Below, piece by piece: positions 8,733 to 17,966 of a stretch of 64,000 nt of DNA. Source of the DNA: Pseudoalteromonas aurantia. GTDB taxonomy: Bacteria; Pseudomonadota; Gammaproteobacteria; Enterobacterales; Alteromonadaceae. The translations under genes were made by a program, and so were the position numbers. The notes below the pieces were generated by a model that worked only from the letters and a program-made list of their open reading frames with translations, was not told the DNA's origin and made no database searches. The stretch lies in assembly GCF_005886875.1 (NCBI RefSeq), contig NZ_PNBY01000089.1, positions 62,001 through 126,000 of the forward strand, read 5' to 3'. The stretch's first letter is position 1. The number at the start of each line of letters is the position of its first letter.

Positions 8733-9899
8733 CTATAAATACTTTTGCTTCGCTTTAGTCACCTTTTCAAGATAACGACGCGACTCATCGCGAGGATGAT
8801 CATAACGCAGCTGTTTATACACGCTAGCTGGTGATTGTTGATTAATTTTTTTGACCGCTGTAGTGCGGCTTGGGTGGTAAGTTTTAAACACATTTCCCGC
8901 ACCGCCATTATATGCTGAAATAATGGTGTATTCGCGGCTCAGTTGATGCTTCACTCCGACTAAATAACGGGTATTGAGTATTTTTAAATAGGCAGTGCCA
9001 ATATCAATGTTTTGCTGGGGGCTCATAAGGGTAGATTTAGTGGGTTGCCCAGCACGATTTTTCTCCAATTTGTAAACATCGCGCCCCGCCGTTGCGGGCA
9101 CAACTTGCATTAATCCGTACGCATTTGCATGACTCACCGCATACGGATTAAAGGCACTTTCAGTTTCAATAACAGCATAAATCAGTGCTGGTGAAATATT
9201 GTATTTTTTAGCCGACGCCAATACCGCATCACTGTATTTTAAGTGCCTTAGATGCTTGTGATCCGTCACTAAGTTAAACGTCACTTGTGTCATTTTTCGA
9301 CCATTTTGAAGTAAGGTCGTTAAATTATTGGCCACCAAATAACTTGCATAGCGCTTTGCCCGCCATTCATAGCGCACCACTTGCCCGTCTTGATCACGTA
9401 CTTGCGGGTATAAAAATGGCTCACCTGATAATGTTGGCGATTGGCTGGAGAATATATCTGTTTGACTGGGATCATCTGAGGTTAATAATGTTTCAAATAT
9501 TGCCTGAGAGAGCTTAGACTTTATATTCTCCGTCGCAATCGTTTCAATGGTTACTGAGCCCTGAACGAAATCGACAATTGCTCGTGCTTCATAATCATTC
9601 GAGTACTTCACATAACGGGTATTACTGGGTAACTCTTTATTTGATTTACCCCATACTTGCTCAATGATTGCCTCTAAGTTGCCAAATAAACGCTGTATCT
9701 TCGCCATATCCTGATTTATAGACTGCTGACTTTTATTAATACCTTCAGCGATCACTGCAACATCATGTGGATTCTTTTGGATCTGCTCTGTTAGCTTCTT
9801 GATTTCTTTAGCTGATTGTAAATTCAATGTGGACTGACATGCTATTAAAAAAATGACAATATGAATAAGGGCAGCTAAACGCAGTATGTTTTTTTGCAT
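8733..9899 (-). CDS. mltC: Membrane-bound lytic murein transglycosylase C
   Basis: Cleaves peptidoglycan glycan strands at the outer membrane. The lipobox LIAC gives lipid attachment at Cys21. The N-terminal MltC-specific domain covers about residues 40-200, and the SLT fold follows: IYAVIETESAFNPYAVS (catalytic Glu), AYGLMQVVPATAG, NIDIGTAYLKIL, TIISAYNGGAGNVF. Length (388) is close to that of MltC. AGGTGA lies before the ATG. Usually mltC follows mutY/yggX; they are absent here, so this may be a relocated or extra copy. Confidence 0.92.
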   Translation of the reverse strand: MQKNILRLAALIHIVIFLIACQSTLNLQSAKEIKKLTEQIQKNPHDVAVIAEGINKSQQSINQDMAKIQRLFGNLEAIIEQVWGKSNKELPSNTRYVKYSNDYEARAIVDFVQGSVTIETIATENIKSKLSQAIFETLLTSDDPSQTDIFSSQSPTLSGEPFLYPQVRDQDGQVVRYEWRAKRYASYLVANNLTTLLQNGRKMTQVTFNLVTDHKHLRHLKYSDAVLASAKKYNISPALIYAVIETESAFNPYAVSHANAYGLMQVVPATAGRDVYKLEKNRAGQPTKSTLMSPQQNIDIGTAYLKILNTRYLVGVKHQLSREYTIISAYNGGAGNVFKTYHPSRTTAVKKINQQSPASVYKQLRYDHPRDESRRYLEKVTKAKQKYL

Positions 9900-10084
9900 A
9901 AAAGTTCACCTATCTGAGCAGGGAAATTGTTCCTTTACCTATTGTGAACCATACAGTTAGCTATAGCGAGTCAATATTTCAACAAAGTGACTCTTATCAG
10001 AAATCGTATATTTGGAAACAAATTGGGGAAGTCAGAAAGTTAGTTGAGCACTAACTTTCAAATAAAAGAAAAAATTATTTCGTC

Positions 10085-10543
10085 TTACTTACTACAGGTA
10101 CCTTGAATTGCTAACTTCAATGGTTTAATCGCTTTTTTTCCTTTATCTTCAGAAACAAGCTCTAGGTTTGCACCACCAACCATCACACCCATTTTTATAT
10201 ATTGTTCAACAAAGTAGTGTTTTCCAGCCTCAGTTTCTAAAAACAAATCATTAGGTGAAAACTCCGACTCTGTCGATAGCTTATGCTTTTTCCCACCTTC
10301 AACTTCTGTATAGAAAAATACTTTTGGTGCAGTTTCACCGACACAGTTATCATTAACCCATACATCTTTTTTTAGTGCCGAACCCAACATTGAATCACGG
10401 TAGATATAAAGCCCAGCCATACCCTCTTTTGGTGCATCATATTGTTTTGCTTTATTCGATATTTCTGTCGGCTCTAAAGGCACAGAACTACACCCAGCAA
10501 AAAATAATGTTGCAATAACGCTGACGCCTAATTTCTTGAACAT
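10085..10543 (-). CDS. DUF2846-type lipoprotein
   Basis: 152 residues. FFAGCSS is a clear lipobox, with the lipidated Cys at about residue 18. The mature part contains AGLYIYRDSMLGSALKKDVWVNDNCVGETAP and LFLETEAGKHYFVEQ, which resemble DUF2846 lipoproteins, small beta-rich envelope proteins of unknown role. Two downstream Cys residues (VNDNC and near the C-terminus, QGTC) could form a disulfide. It is monocistronic. Confidence 0.8.
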   Translation of the reverse strand: MFKKLGVSVIATLFFAGCSSVPLEPTEISNKAKQYDAPKEGMAGLYIYRDSMLGSALKKDVWVNDNCVGETAPKVFFYTEVEGGKKHKLSTESEFSPNDLFLETEAGKHYFVEQYIKMGVMVGGANLELVSEDKGKKAIKPLKLAIQGTCSK

Positions 10544-10750
10544 TTTTACTCCATTTAATATTCATTATTGTTTTCGGCGCTATAGTACGATGCTAAATCA
10601 CGTTACTCAATAATTACCCTTTATTAATGTAAACATATGTAAATAAAAGATTTGCAGAGTGAGTCTTGACGTAAAAAGAGTCAATTAATAATTACTTAAA
10701 TATGAATTAAGTTGGCTTTTTAAAGCAATCATATAAAAAAAACGTGCCTT

Positions 10751-11230
10751 TCATGCAAATACATGAAAAAAACAATTCATCACATTAAGTAAAAACCGTG
10801 CATTTTGCTCGGCGCCGTAAGACCTCAGGCCATGTACCTTATTTGTTTTAAGGTTACGTTGCGACGAAAACATCATACCCTCTGTAAATAGAGCGACACG
10901 CCCTTTACCCACTTCCATTACAGTTCCCTGATTCCAACCACCAATGGCGAGTTTAAGAGGTTCTGCATTATCCTGAAAGAGTATTTTAGGCACAAGAAAC
11001 ACTGCATTTGGATGGATAGTTAACAGCGATATTGCATGAACAGGGATTTGGAACGCTGAACCACCAAAGGTTCGGATTTATGTTATACACTTTGCTGATC
11101 CATTAACTTTCAGCCCATCAATCAAAAAGCGAGAAGCATATACCGGTTGCTTTTGCTCTACCTTAGGGCAAGTAATATCATGCTTACGCAACGTTTCACT
11201 TTTAACTCTAAAAACCGCATCGCTAACATA
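10751..11230 (-). pseudogene. Remnant of a conserved hypothetical gene with an in-frame stop
   Basis: On the minus strand one frame stays open from 11230 to 10751 except for a single TAA at 11078-11080. Before the stop it reads ASRFLIDGLKVNGSAKCIT; after it, IRTFGGSAFQIPVHAISLL, then AIGGWNQGTVMEVGKGRVAL and GLRSYGAEQNARFLLNVM. I recognise the GKGRVAxFxExxMF...GAEQNxxFLLNV pattern from uncharacterised proteins but cannot name the family. The N-terminal part is missing, with a TGA at 11231-11233. A GTG at 11000-11002 could start an 83-residue product, but conservation runs through the stop, so this is a decayed gene. Confidence 0.65.
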
Positions 11231-11578
11231 TCAGCTAAACCCCTCAACTAATTTTGCAATAACAGCGGGAAAATGTAATTAACGTCAAAAAATTATTATA
11301 CGCTACATCTGTGAAGACTAAGGGGCTATTTTGTGTACTAAATTACTTAATCATATTATGGGGTTTAAAATCAGGGGCTGCCTGTTGGGCACTCTCTGAA
11401 CATGCTAATCACTGTATACTAAGCGCCCCTATAGCACTCACTTTAGCGAGTAAATTCAAATCACATTCCTTTTGAAAAGTGGGAGGCCATGAGTACAAAA
11501 TCATGCATTTCAATTTCATAACGGCCCACAAACGTTTAGTAAACTAAACCCTGTTAATGAATATACTAACCTTATCCA
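11231..11578. other. Intergenic region without recognisable gene
   Basis: About 350 bases downstream of arsH and upstream of the pseudogene. No open frame or RNA recognised. It may include the decayed 5-prime part of the pseudogene. Confidence 0.4.
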
Positions 11579-12313
11579 TCACTCACTAATGTTTTCGTTT
11601 TTTAATACTTCTGCCAACTTATTGCTTTTTTGTACTCGCTCAGAATATCGGTCAGTTAAATACTGCTTATTGTCACGAGTAAGCAATGTAAACTTCATCA
11701 GCTCTTCCATTACATCAACAATACGCTCATAGTAAGACGACTCTCGCATACGTCCCTGTTCATCAAATTCTTGATACACTTTAGCGACTGATGATTGGTT
11801 CGGTATGGTAAACATACGCATCCAACGGCCAAGCACCCGCAATTGGTTGAGCGCATTAAAAGACTGGGATCCACCTGACACCTGCATGATAGCCAAGGTT
11901 TTGCCTTGCGTGGGCCGTATTGCATTTATAGACAAAGGGATCCAGTCTATTTGTGTTTTCATCACACTCGACATGCTGCCATGGATCTCAGGGGAGCACC
12001 ACACCATACCATCAGACCAAGTTACCCGCTCTCTTAATTCTTGCACCTTAGGGTGTTGTGCACCTTCGGTCGTGCTATGTAGCGGCAATCCTTCTGGATG
12101 AAATATGAATGTTTCAGCTCCCATTTCTCTGAGTAATAGCTCGGCTTCTTCAATCACCTTGCGACTATACGACCCTTCTCTTAATGAGCCATAGAGCAAA
12201 AGTATTTTTGGCTTTTCATGTAATTCAGGTACGCGTAATTCTTTACCAGTTAATGCAGCAAGCTCAGTTTCTTTAATATTTAAGATCTTTTGTAACAACA
12301 AATCTTTGTTCAT
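11579..12313 (-). CDS. arsH: Arsenical resistance protein ArsH (NADPH-dependent FMN reductase fold)
   Basis: ArsH is a flavoprotein that can oxidise trivalent organoarsenicals. The flavodoxin-like motif [20 protein letters not shown] binds FMN phosphate, [20 protein letters not shown] and [25 protein letters not shown] are characteristic ArsH stretches. The ATG at 12311-12313 is chosen (244 residues) because GAGAG lies upstream; a GTG at 12343 would extend it by 10 residues without support. Divergent from arsR, as in many ars clusters, but no arsB, acr3 or arsC is visible. Confidence 0.93.
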   Translation of the reverse strand: MNKDLLLQKILNIKETELAALTGKELRVPELHEKPKILLLYGSLREGSYSRKVIEEAELLLREMGAETFIFHPEGLPLHSTTEGAQHPKVQELRERVTWSDGMVWCSPEIHGSMSSVMKTQIDWIPLSINAIRPTQGKTLAIMQVSGGSQSFNALNQLRVLGRWMRMFTIPNQSSVAKVYQEFDEQGRMRESSYYERIVDVMEELMKFTLLTRDNKQYLTDRYSERVQKSNKLAEVLKNENISE

Positions 12314-12349
12314 AACGGCGGTTCTCTCTTTATCAAAAAACACATTCGA

Positions 12350-12420
12350 TTTTTCATATATGTTTTATCATATACGATTTAACATATATGTAAAGTCACA
12401 TATGATTTGACAGATATGAG
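12350..12420. promoter_or_regulatory. arsH/arsR divergent promoter with repeated CATAT operator motif
   Basis: Four closely spaced copies of a CATAT-type half-palindrome lie between the divergent genes: CATATATG at 12355, CATATACG at 12369, CATATATG at 12383 and CATATG at 12399. The first three starts are each 14 bases apart. The arrangement suggests ArsR binding sites that repress both directions until As(III) binds. The role is inferred from position and ArsR biology. Confidence 0.6.
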
Positions 12421-12470
12421 CAGTCAGCGGTATAAGTGCATTATTAATCCTTAATCAATCACTTTACCCA

Positions 12471-12779
12471 ATGGAACCATTGATATTTTTTAAATGTTTA
12501 GCAGATGAAACTCGGCTAAAAACATTGATGTTGATCAGCTTAAAAGAGTCACTGTGTGTGTGTGATATACAATGCTGTTTAAATTTAAGCCAACCTAAAA
12601 TCTCACGTCATCTGGCCGAATTAAGAAAATGTAATTTGGTGGTCTCTAGCCGTAAAGGCAAATGGATTTATTACCAATTAAACCCTGAACTCCCCGACTG
12701 GGCAAAAGAAGTCCTACAAAAAGTGACCGTAGAGCAGCAGCAGAGCTTAAAATCCTGTTTAGCAGCATTGCAATGTTAA
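12471..12779 (+). CDS. arsR: ArsR-family metalloregulator
   Basis: 102 residues with a winged helix (DETRLKTLMLISL, LNLSQPKISRHLAELRKCNLV, GKWIYYQLN). The CVCD motif at residues 29-32 is the As(III)-binding site of classical ArsR; extra cysteines at 35-36 could be the third ligand. Arsenite binding releases the repressor from DNA. Divergent from arsH, with shared operators between them. Confidence 0.92.
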   Translation: MEPLIFFKCLADETRLKTLMLISLKESLCVCDIQCCLNLSQPKISRHLAELRKCNLVVSSRKGKWIYYQLNPELPDWAKEVLQKVTVEQQQSLKSCLAALQC

Positions 12780-12956
12780 CAACCTTGTAGATTTCCTATT
12801 GTTGAGTATTACACGGGGTGTATTTGAAGACCGTCAAATCTTACCTCAACGTTGTTTAACTGCGTATTCAAAGTAAACAATCTAAACTACTTGGCTTGTC
12901 TCTATCATCTACCGTACACTCAGCACTATGTATACGTTACTTATTTAGAGATTGCA

Positions 12957-13658
12957 GTGGCACAAAAACAAAATAAACCAACTGGCGTTTTTAGCCAGCT
13001 TCTGTTTAATATTATTATTCCTGTGGTCATTTTGACTCGCTTTTCAGGGGAAATGCATTTAGGCCCTACATTGGGCGTCATCGTCGCTTTGGCCTTTCCA
13101 ATTCTATTTGGCTGTTGGGAGTTGAAAAAAACGGGGAAATTTAGTTTTCTATCCGGACTTGGGATCGTATCGGTATTACTCACCGGTGGGATCAGCTTAT
13201 TAGAATTGGATGTAAAATATATCGCAATCAAAGAAGCATTGATCCCAGGCTTAATAGGCACCGCCATTATTGTTAGCCAATACACAAAATATCCATTGCT
13301 GAAAACCCTGCTATTTAACCCCAATACCATGGATATAGATCGTATTGAACAGGCCTTAGAAGCAAAAGGAAACTTAAATAAACTGCCAAAAGTACAAATC
13401 GTTGCATCAAACATTTTGGCGGGTTCTTTCTTTTTATCGTCTGTATTGAATTACGTGCTCGCAAAAATAATTGTGGTGAGCCCCGCGGGTACTGAGGCCT
13501 ATAATAATGAGTTGGGCCGTATGACTGCGTTAAGCTACCCAATCATCGCAGTGCCGACCATGATCGTGTTTTTTATTGCTTTTTATTATCTGCTCAATTC
13601 AATAAAAAAACTTTCTGGATTAAAAATTGAGGAAATGTTTCCAGAGTCGGGTGGATAA
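12957..13658 (+). CDS. VC0807-family integral membrane protein
   Basis: Multi-spanning membrane protein resembling the VC0807 family (LLFNIIIPVVILTRFSGEMHLGP, SGLGIVSVLLTGGISLLELD, SFFLSSVLNYVLAKIIVVSPAGTEAYNNELGRMTALSYP). About six hydrophobic segments are visible. The function of the family is unknown. The GTG at 12957 is preferred: TAGAG is 6 bases upstream and the family starts near QxxxxxxxxQLLFNIIIP; an upstream ATG-like extension of 35 residues looks unlike a membrane protein start. It follows arsR by 177 bases in the same direction, so co-regulation with arsenic resistance is possible but unproven. Confidence 0.8.
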   Translation: MAQKQNKPTGVFSQLLFNIIIPVVILTRFSGEMHLGPTLGVIVALAFPILFGCWELKKTGKFSFLSGLGIVSVLLTGGISLLELDVKYIAIKEALIPGLIGTAIIVSQYTKYPLLKTLLFNPNTMDIDRIEQALEAKGNLNKLPKVQIVASNILAGSFFLSSVLNYVLAKIIVVSPAGTEAYNNELGRMTALSYPIIAVPTMIVFFIAFYYLLNSIKKLSGLKIEEMFPESGG

Positions 13659-13743
13659 AATATAAAAGTACCGGATTACAAAGGGCTTAAAACTTTACTT
13701 TGAAAAGCCCAAATTCAAAGTTTATATTACTCGCCAGCCAACA

Positions 13744-13772
13744 TAACAACTGTACTTAATGTGCAGTTGTTA
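13744..13772. terminator. Bidirectional terminator-like hairpin
   Basis: TAACAACTG at 13744-13752 pairs with CAGTTGTTA at 13764-13772, in the gap between the convergent VC0807-type and DUF1801 genes. T-runs on the flanks are short. Confidence 0.5.
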
Positions 13773-13882
13773 TCCCAATATAACACCATCAATTTCATTT
13801 ATAGAACACAATCTAAAATTGCCTTAGTCTTATAAGCTCATTGATATAATAACCCCCCACAATGCAACGATATAATAGAGGT

Positions 13883-14287
13883 TCAAGCCCCTAACAATGG
13901 CAAATGCTTGCGCTGCTGGTAAGTTAGAGCGAGTTCTATGCAGTGCGTAAGCACCAACTCAGGAAGTGGGTTTGATAAAGTAAGTTGAATTGCCCTAGCG
14001 CCTTGAAACGCTAATGAGTCACCGTACAGCTCTCTAAACGTGTCAACCAGCTTAGTGTTACAATTGAAAAACAGATAATAATGCTCAGGAGACTTCAACT
14101 TCCAATCTAGACGAATTGGACTGCCTGTTTTTACGCTATAACTGGGCTCACCCCACTTTAGTGACTCTTCAACTTCACCTAACTCCAAAGATGTGGCCAC
14201 CGTTAAAATCAAGTGACGCAGTGCAACCAAGTGAATTTTTGCTTCTTTCGGATATTCATCAAATCGATATTTAACAGCTTGATTCAT
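13883..14287 (-). CDS. DUF1801 domain protein
   Basis: 134 residues. LRHLILTVATSLELGEVEESLKWGEPSYSV and PEHYYLFFNCNTKLVDTFRELYGD match the YdhG/DUF1801 fold (SHS2-like), whose molecular role is not established. The protein is complete and soluble, with no signal peptide. It is not in an obvious operon. Confidence 0.8.
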   Translation of the reverse strand: MNQAVKYRFDEYPKEAKIHLVALRHLILTVATSLELGEVEESLKWGEPSYSVKTGSPIRLDWKLKSPEHYYLFFNCNTKLVDTFRELYGDSLAFQGARAIQLTLSNPLPELVLTHCIELALTYQQRKHLPLLGA

Positions 14288-14585
14288 TCACCATACCCTA
14301 TTCATGTTAAAAACGTAAGTAGATACTGAGCATATGAAAAACCGCTTACGTATACTTTTTATCCTAACAGTTCTAGATTATACCAATAAAGGTACAAGGC
14401 CTTTGTTATGAGTTTAGCCGCATAAAAAGTACAAAGATAATGCCTGACACACTGCGAGTGAAGCCGCGTTACTTTTAGCTCAGGGGCTTATCGCATTAGG
14501 CGGCTTTACACATCAACACTTGTCATATAATAACCACATTTAAAATAGTAAATTTATCAGTGAGGTAAATCCATCAGCTTCGTAA

Positions 14586-15953
14586 TTATAACTTAATCAA
14601 AGCTTCTTGCTCACCCTGATACAAGTAAATAGGTACTATTTCACTCTTTCCAGCGTTTTCTCGTAGTTGAAAATAATTTTCAGTGCATTCATTAGAAAAA
14701 GAACTATCTTCTCGGGGAATAATCTTACGTTTAGTGTCATCTCCATACTGGGCGTACAATGTATTACCCTCAAGAGAAATAGTTAACACTTTGGAACTTG
14801 AAGACTGATAACGACCAACCAATTTTTGAGCTAATTGCTTAACCTTTTGTGAATCAATTAGTGGTTCAGGTGATAACTTTAGCTGAAGTGCAATCATATC
14901 GAGTAACATCGGGCCAGGATGTTTTGTGTCAGCATTACTAAATGCAGTAGCAAATAAATTATGCTCAGGAAAAGAAACATTCCATGAAAGGAACCCTGGC
15001 ACCATTCCTTCATGACTTAAACTATCTACTGTAGCTAATGGCTGTATATTTAATCCCAGCCCATATTTGATGTATTTACCACTATTCAATCGCGTTTTAG
15101 TCGCCATTAGAGTAAAGTTTTGAAGTGTAATTACTTCTCCTGACGATAAAGCTTTATTCCACCGGCTCATATCAGCAAGCGTTGAAGCAATAGCCCCCGA
15201 AGAGTAGATCCAGCTGCGATCAACTTTCCATGAGCGCGATATTAGTTTTTCCGCTTTAATATACTGTTTTGCAGCAGGATCGCGCGTTGTATAACCCTGA
15301 ACATTTCCTACGCTCAAACCTTTGGTCATAACAAATGTGTTTTTCATCTGTAATGGCTTAAAAAATACTTCCTCTAAGTAGGCTGAGTAAGGTAGCCCTG
15401 ATGCCACTTCTATCACTTTTCCTAACAGAATATAGCCTAGATTTGAGTAAGAATATTCCTCTGTGGGATTAGACTGAACAGGTTTTTTCGTTATTCTGTT
15501 AATAACATCTTCAATCGACGCATACTCATCCCAGACTTTATGTACAGTGGGATCATCCAAGTAATCTGGTAAGCCCGACGTGTGACTTAAAATATGCTCT
15601 AATATTAGATGTTTATAATGAGGATTAATATTAGGAATAAACTTGCCTACAGGGTCTTTTAACGACAGTTTATTACTTTCCAATAGCTTGAATATTGCAG
15701 CTGCTGTAAATGTTTTAGTAATTGAACCGATCTGAAAAACATCATCGACTTGAAGCTGCCTCATCGTTTTTAAATCTGCAATACCAATTGCACCACTATA
15801 AATCAGTTTGTCAGATTGTTCTAATCTCACCACCATACCAGGTTCACTCAGTGAGTTATGGCACTGTGAAACGGTGTCGAACTTAAGCGTCTGCGCTAAC
15901 ACGCTAAAAGAACACATCCCTATAACAACACTTAATGCAATAAATCTCACCAT
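14586..15953 (-). CDS. Secreted serine hydrolase, beta-lactamase/penicillin-binding-protein class C fold
   Basis: 455 residues starting with a signal peptide (cleavage near VLA-QT). The catalytic Ser-x-x-Lys is in QIGSITKTFTAA (about residue 75), the YSN-type second motif is EYSYSNLGYILLGKVIE, and a third-motif equivalent is SHEGMVPGF. After the ~340-residue hydrolase domain there is a C-terminal beta domain (VGRYQSSSSKVLTISLEGNTLYAQY), as in esterase/D-aminopeptidase relatives. It is unlikely to be a true beta-lactamase. Substrate unknown. AAGAGGGC-type ribosome site before the ATG. Confidence 0.87.
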   Translation of the reverse strand: MVRFIALSVVIGMCSFSVLAQTLKFDTVSQCHNSLSEPGMVVRLEQSDKLIYSGAIGIADLKTMRQLQVDDVFQIGSITKTFTAAAIFKLLESNKLSLKDPVGKFIPNINPHYKHLILEHILSHTSGLPDYLDDPTVHKVWDEYASIEDVINRITKKPVQSNPTEEYSYSNLGYILLGKVIEVASGLPYSAYLEEVFFKPLQMKNTFVMTKGLSVGNVQGYTTRDPAAKQYIKAEKLISRSWKVDRSWIYSSGAIASTLADMSRWNKALSSGEVITLQNFTLMATKTRLNSGKYIKYGLGLNIQPLATVDSLSHEGMVPGFLSWNVSFPEHNLFATAFSNADTKHPGPMLLDMIALQLKLSPEPLIDSQKVKQLAQKLVGRYQSSSSKVLTISLEGNTLYAQYGDDTKRKIIPREDSSFSNECTENYFQLRENAGKSEIVPIYLYQGEQEALIKL

Positions 15954-16333
15954 GAAAAAGCCCTCTTAAACCGTATTTATTTAGAAAGCTCAGACTACGA
16001 TCGATTACAGGTGTAGTCAATAGAGTAATCATTTTTGTATGAGCAATCTGAAAGAGTCTGTTAAGACGGGTGAACACCATATAACGCTAATAGAAAGTCA
16101 ACAAACATGCGCACATAATTATTACGCGCTGAGTGTAAATTCAAAAATTTAAAAACGGTTGAAAGAACGATATGAAACTTTCTGCTCGTTTTTTAACATG
16201 ACATTTTCGATAAAATTTTTGATTGGATGTCATTTATTACTTTTTCAGACATGCTCTTTGACTTCTTGATGCAGCGAATGAAATCAATAAACAACTGCCA
16301 CTATAAATGTTATTTTTCCAAACTAAAATAGAG
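15954..16333. other. Intergenic region without recognisable feature
   Basis: 380 AT-rich bases between two leftward genes. No open frame, tRNA or notable inverted repeat was found; it should hold the promoter of the serine hydrolase gene. Confidence 0.4.
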
Positions 16334-17128
16334 TCACAGGGCTTCACATAGTGTTTCAACCTGCGCAGTCCAGCGTATAATTTCTGGGATCATGCCTCGA
16401 TTTTCTGCTGGTAACTCTAGGTGAGGGCTAGATACAAAAACACGCCCTTTTCCATAGGTTGTTTGAATGCATGCAGCATGCCCGCTCATATGTTCATCGC
16501 TAAAATACTCAGGGAAGCGAATACGTTCGTTCTCTGAGTCTTCAGGTGCTATCACTGACGAGAAAGAAGCAACTTCTTTTATTATGCCAAAGCCTGCTTT
16601 GCGCTTTGACTCTGTTAATTTACCACCGGTTTGGTCAACCATAAGAGGACCTTGCCAGTAGAGCATCGGGAGCGTGTCTTTTAGTACCCATTGAGACGAA
16701 AAAACTTCTTCTGCATGATCCGCGTTCAACTTTACACTTATTAAACCGCCACCTCGGTTTTGGTGTTTCATGTCATGCAGCTTTACATCGACTAGGGCAA
16801 GCCACCCAAAACGAGCATTCGTAGCAAGAAACGCCCCTGAACAAATACCAAAGTACCCTCCTCCTTGGCGAACGAAGTCACGAACAATTTTTCTACCTCG
16901 AACTCCAAGAGCCCATTGTTGATACAACATTACTCCGCCACCCGGGATCATAAAAACATTGACACCGTCAAGCCTACTTTGCCGTAACTTTTTTCCAGTT
17001 ACGATTATTGTCTCTATGTTGGTCTCAGCTTTTAAAATCGCATGAATAACCCGAGCTGATTTATTCTGAGGCCCAGCTAAAACACCCTCATTGTCAACAT
17101 CGAAAATAGCTACAGTAATTGAATTCAC
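16334..17128 (-). CDS. BPL_N-type class I glutamine amidotransferase-like protein
   Basis: 264 residues of the biotin-protein-ligase N-terminal domain family, a glutamine-amidotransferase-like fold. The nucleophile elbow GYFGICSGAFLAT has the Cys, VFMIPGGGVMLYQQW is the preceding glycine-rich loop, and the C-terminal GKGRVFVSSPHLELP supplies the likely His-Glu. No synthetase partner or biotin gene is adjacent, so the reaction is unknown. The start is at the ATG 17126-17128, with AAGGAAAA before it. Confidence 0.8.
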   Translation of the reverse strand: MNSITVAIFDVDNEGVLAGPQNKSARVIHAILKAETNIETIIVTGKKLRQSRLDGVNVFMIPGGGVMLYQQWALGVRGRKIVRDFVRQGGGYFGICSGAFLATNARFGWLALVDVKLHDMKHQNRGGGLISVKLNADHAEEVFSSQWVLKDTLPMLYWQGPLMVDQTGGKLTESKRKAGFGIIKEVASFSSVIAPEDSENERIRFPEYFSDEHMSGHAACIQTTYGKGRVFVSSPHLELPAENRGMIPEIIRWTAQVETLCEAL

Positions 17129-17513
17129 AAATTTTTCCTTGTTTAATTATTACAATGCGGAATCATGATGATATGTTTACGTTATCATACAAGCTGGCTC
17201 ATCCATTTTGGAAGGTCCTTTATACATAGGCACCACAACCAAAAAATTAACAACTAAAAAACAAACAGTCAACAACCAACTGTAATTAACAATCTAGCTT
17301 TGATTTTCATTCAGTGGCAACAACACGCCTGTGGCAGAAAACAGAGAGCCTGTACCCAATTTTAATGCGTTACTTTAAGTGATTGATCTGTTTCATCAAG
17401 AAGGGAAACTGGAGGAAACAGTTGAAACAGTGACTCCTAGAAACAGGGGGGAAACAATTCCGAATTCAAAAAGCTAAAATCAAACTAACACCCACAACAC
17501 CAGTGCAGAAATT
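17129..17513. other. Intergenic region with GAAAC-rich purine tract
   Basis: 385 bases. The right part (17400-17460) repeats GAAAC five times, at about 17405, 17415, 17424, 17440 and 17451, and includes a run of six G. The 17-base stretch AACAGGGGGGAAACAAT at 17442 recurs at 17715 inside the transposase remnant. The left part has nothing notable. Confidence 0.5.
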
Positions 17514-17966
17514 ATGCAATCAATTCCAGGGATTGGCCCTATTATTGCCTCCGCATTCAGCGCCAGCATCGATAAAGGCCAAGTATTTAAAAGTGCGAAA
17601 GACTTTAGTGTCTGGCTTGGCCTTACGCCTAGGCAATATGCGTCTGATGAAACAAATCATTTAGGCACAATTACTAAACGTGGAGATGGATACCTCAGAA
17701 AACAACTTATTCATAACAGGGGGGAAACAATGACACCCATTCAAAAAACTAAAGCCAATAAGCAAGTAAAGTTCAATCTAAAATATCGCCTTATTTGTAA
17801 AATTGGATTAACGACATGTGCGATAAGCTCAAAGATAGGAGAAACTAAACTCATACGCAGCAATAAGGCACGGCTAAGCCGCCACGCTATGATGTTTTGG
17901 GTATCTAGAGATTATCTTGATGGTACAAAAATTAAGCCAGTAACTTTTCACACTGCTTGTAATTAG
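17514..17966 (+). pseudogene. IS110-family transposase, C-terminal fragment, disrupted
   Basis: The first 67 residues (SIPGIGPIIASAFSASI, FSVWLGLTPRQ, LGTITKRGDGYLRKQLIH) are the conserved helix-hairpin-helix and Transposase_20 part of an IS110-type transposase. At about 17714 similarity ends abruptly: after LIH, where the family continues GAR, the sequence becomes NRGETMTPIQKT and unrelated residues to the stop at 17966. The N-terminal RuvC-like DEDD domain is absent. The breakpoint coincides with the second copy of the AACAGGGGGGAAACAAT repeat. Confidence 0.8.

Noticed and set aside
14457..14504. GAAGCCGC and GCGGCTTTAC as possible inverted repeat
   Set aside because: The arms are separated by about 30 bases and no T-run follows.
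14586..15953. Antibiotic-resistance beta-lactamase
   Set aside because: The fold and SxxK motif are shared by many esterases and peptidases; the third motif is SHEG, not KTG, and a C-terminal domain follows.
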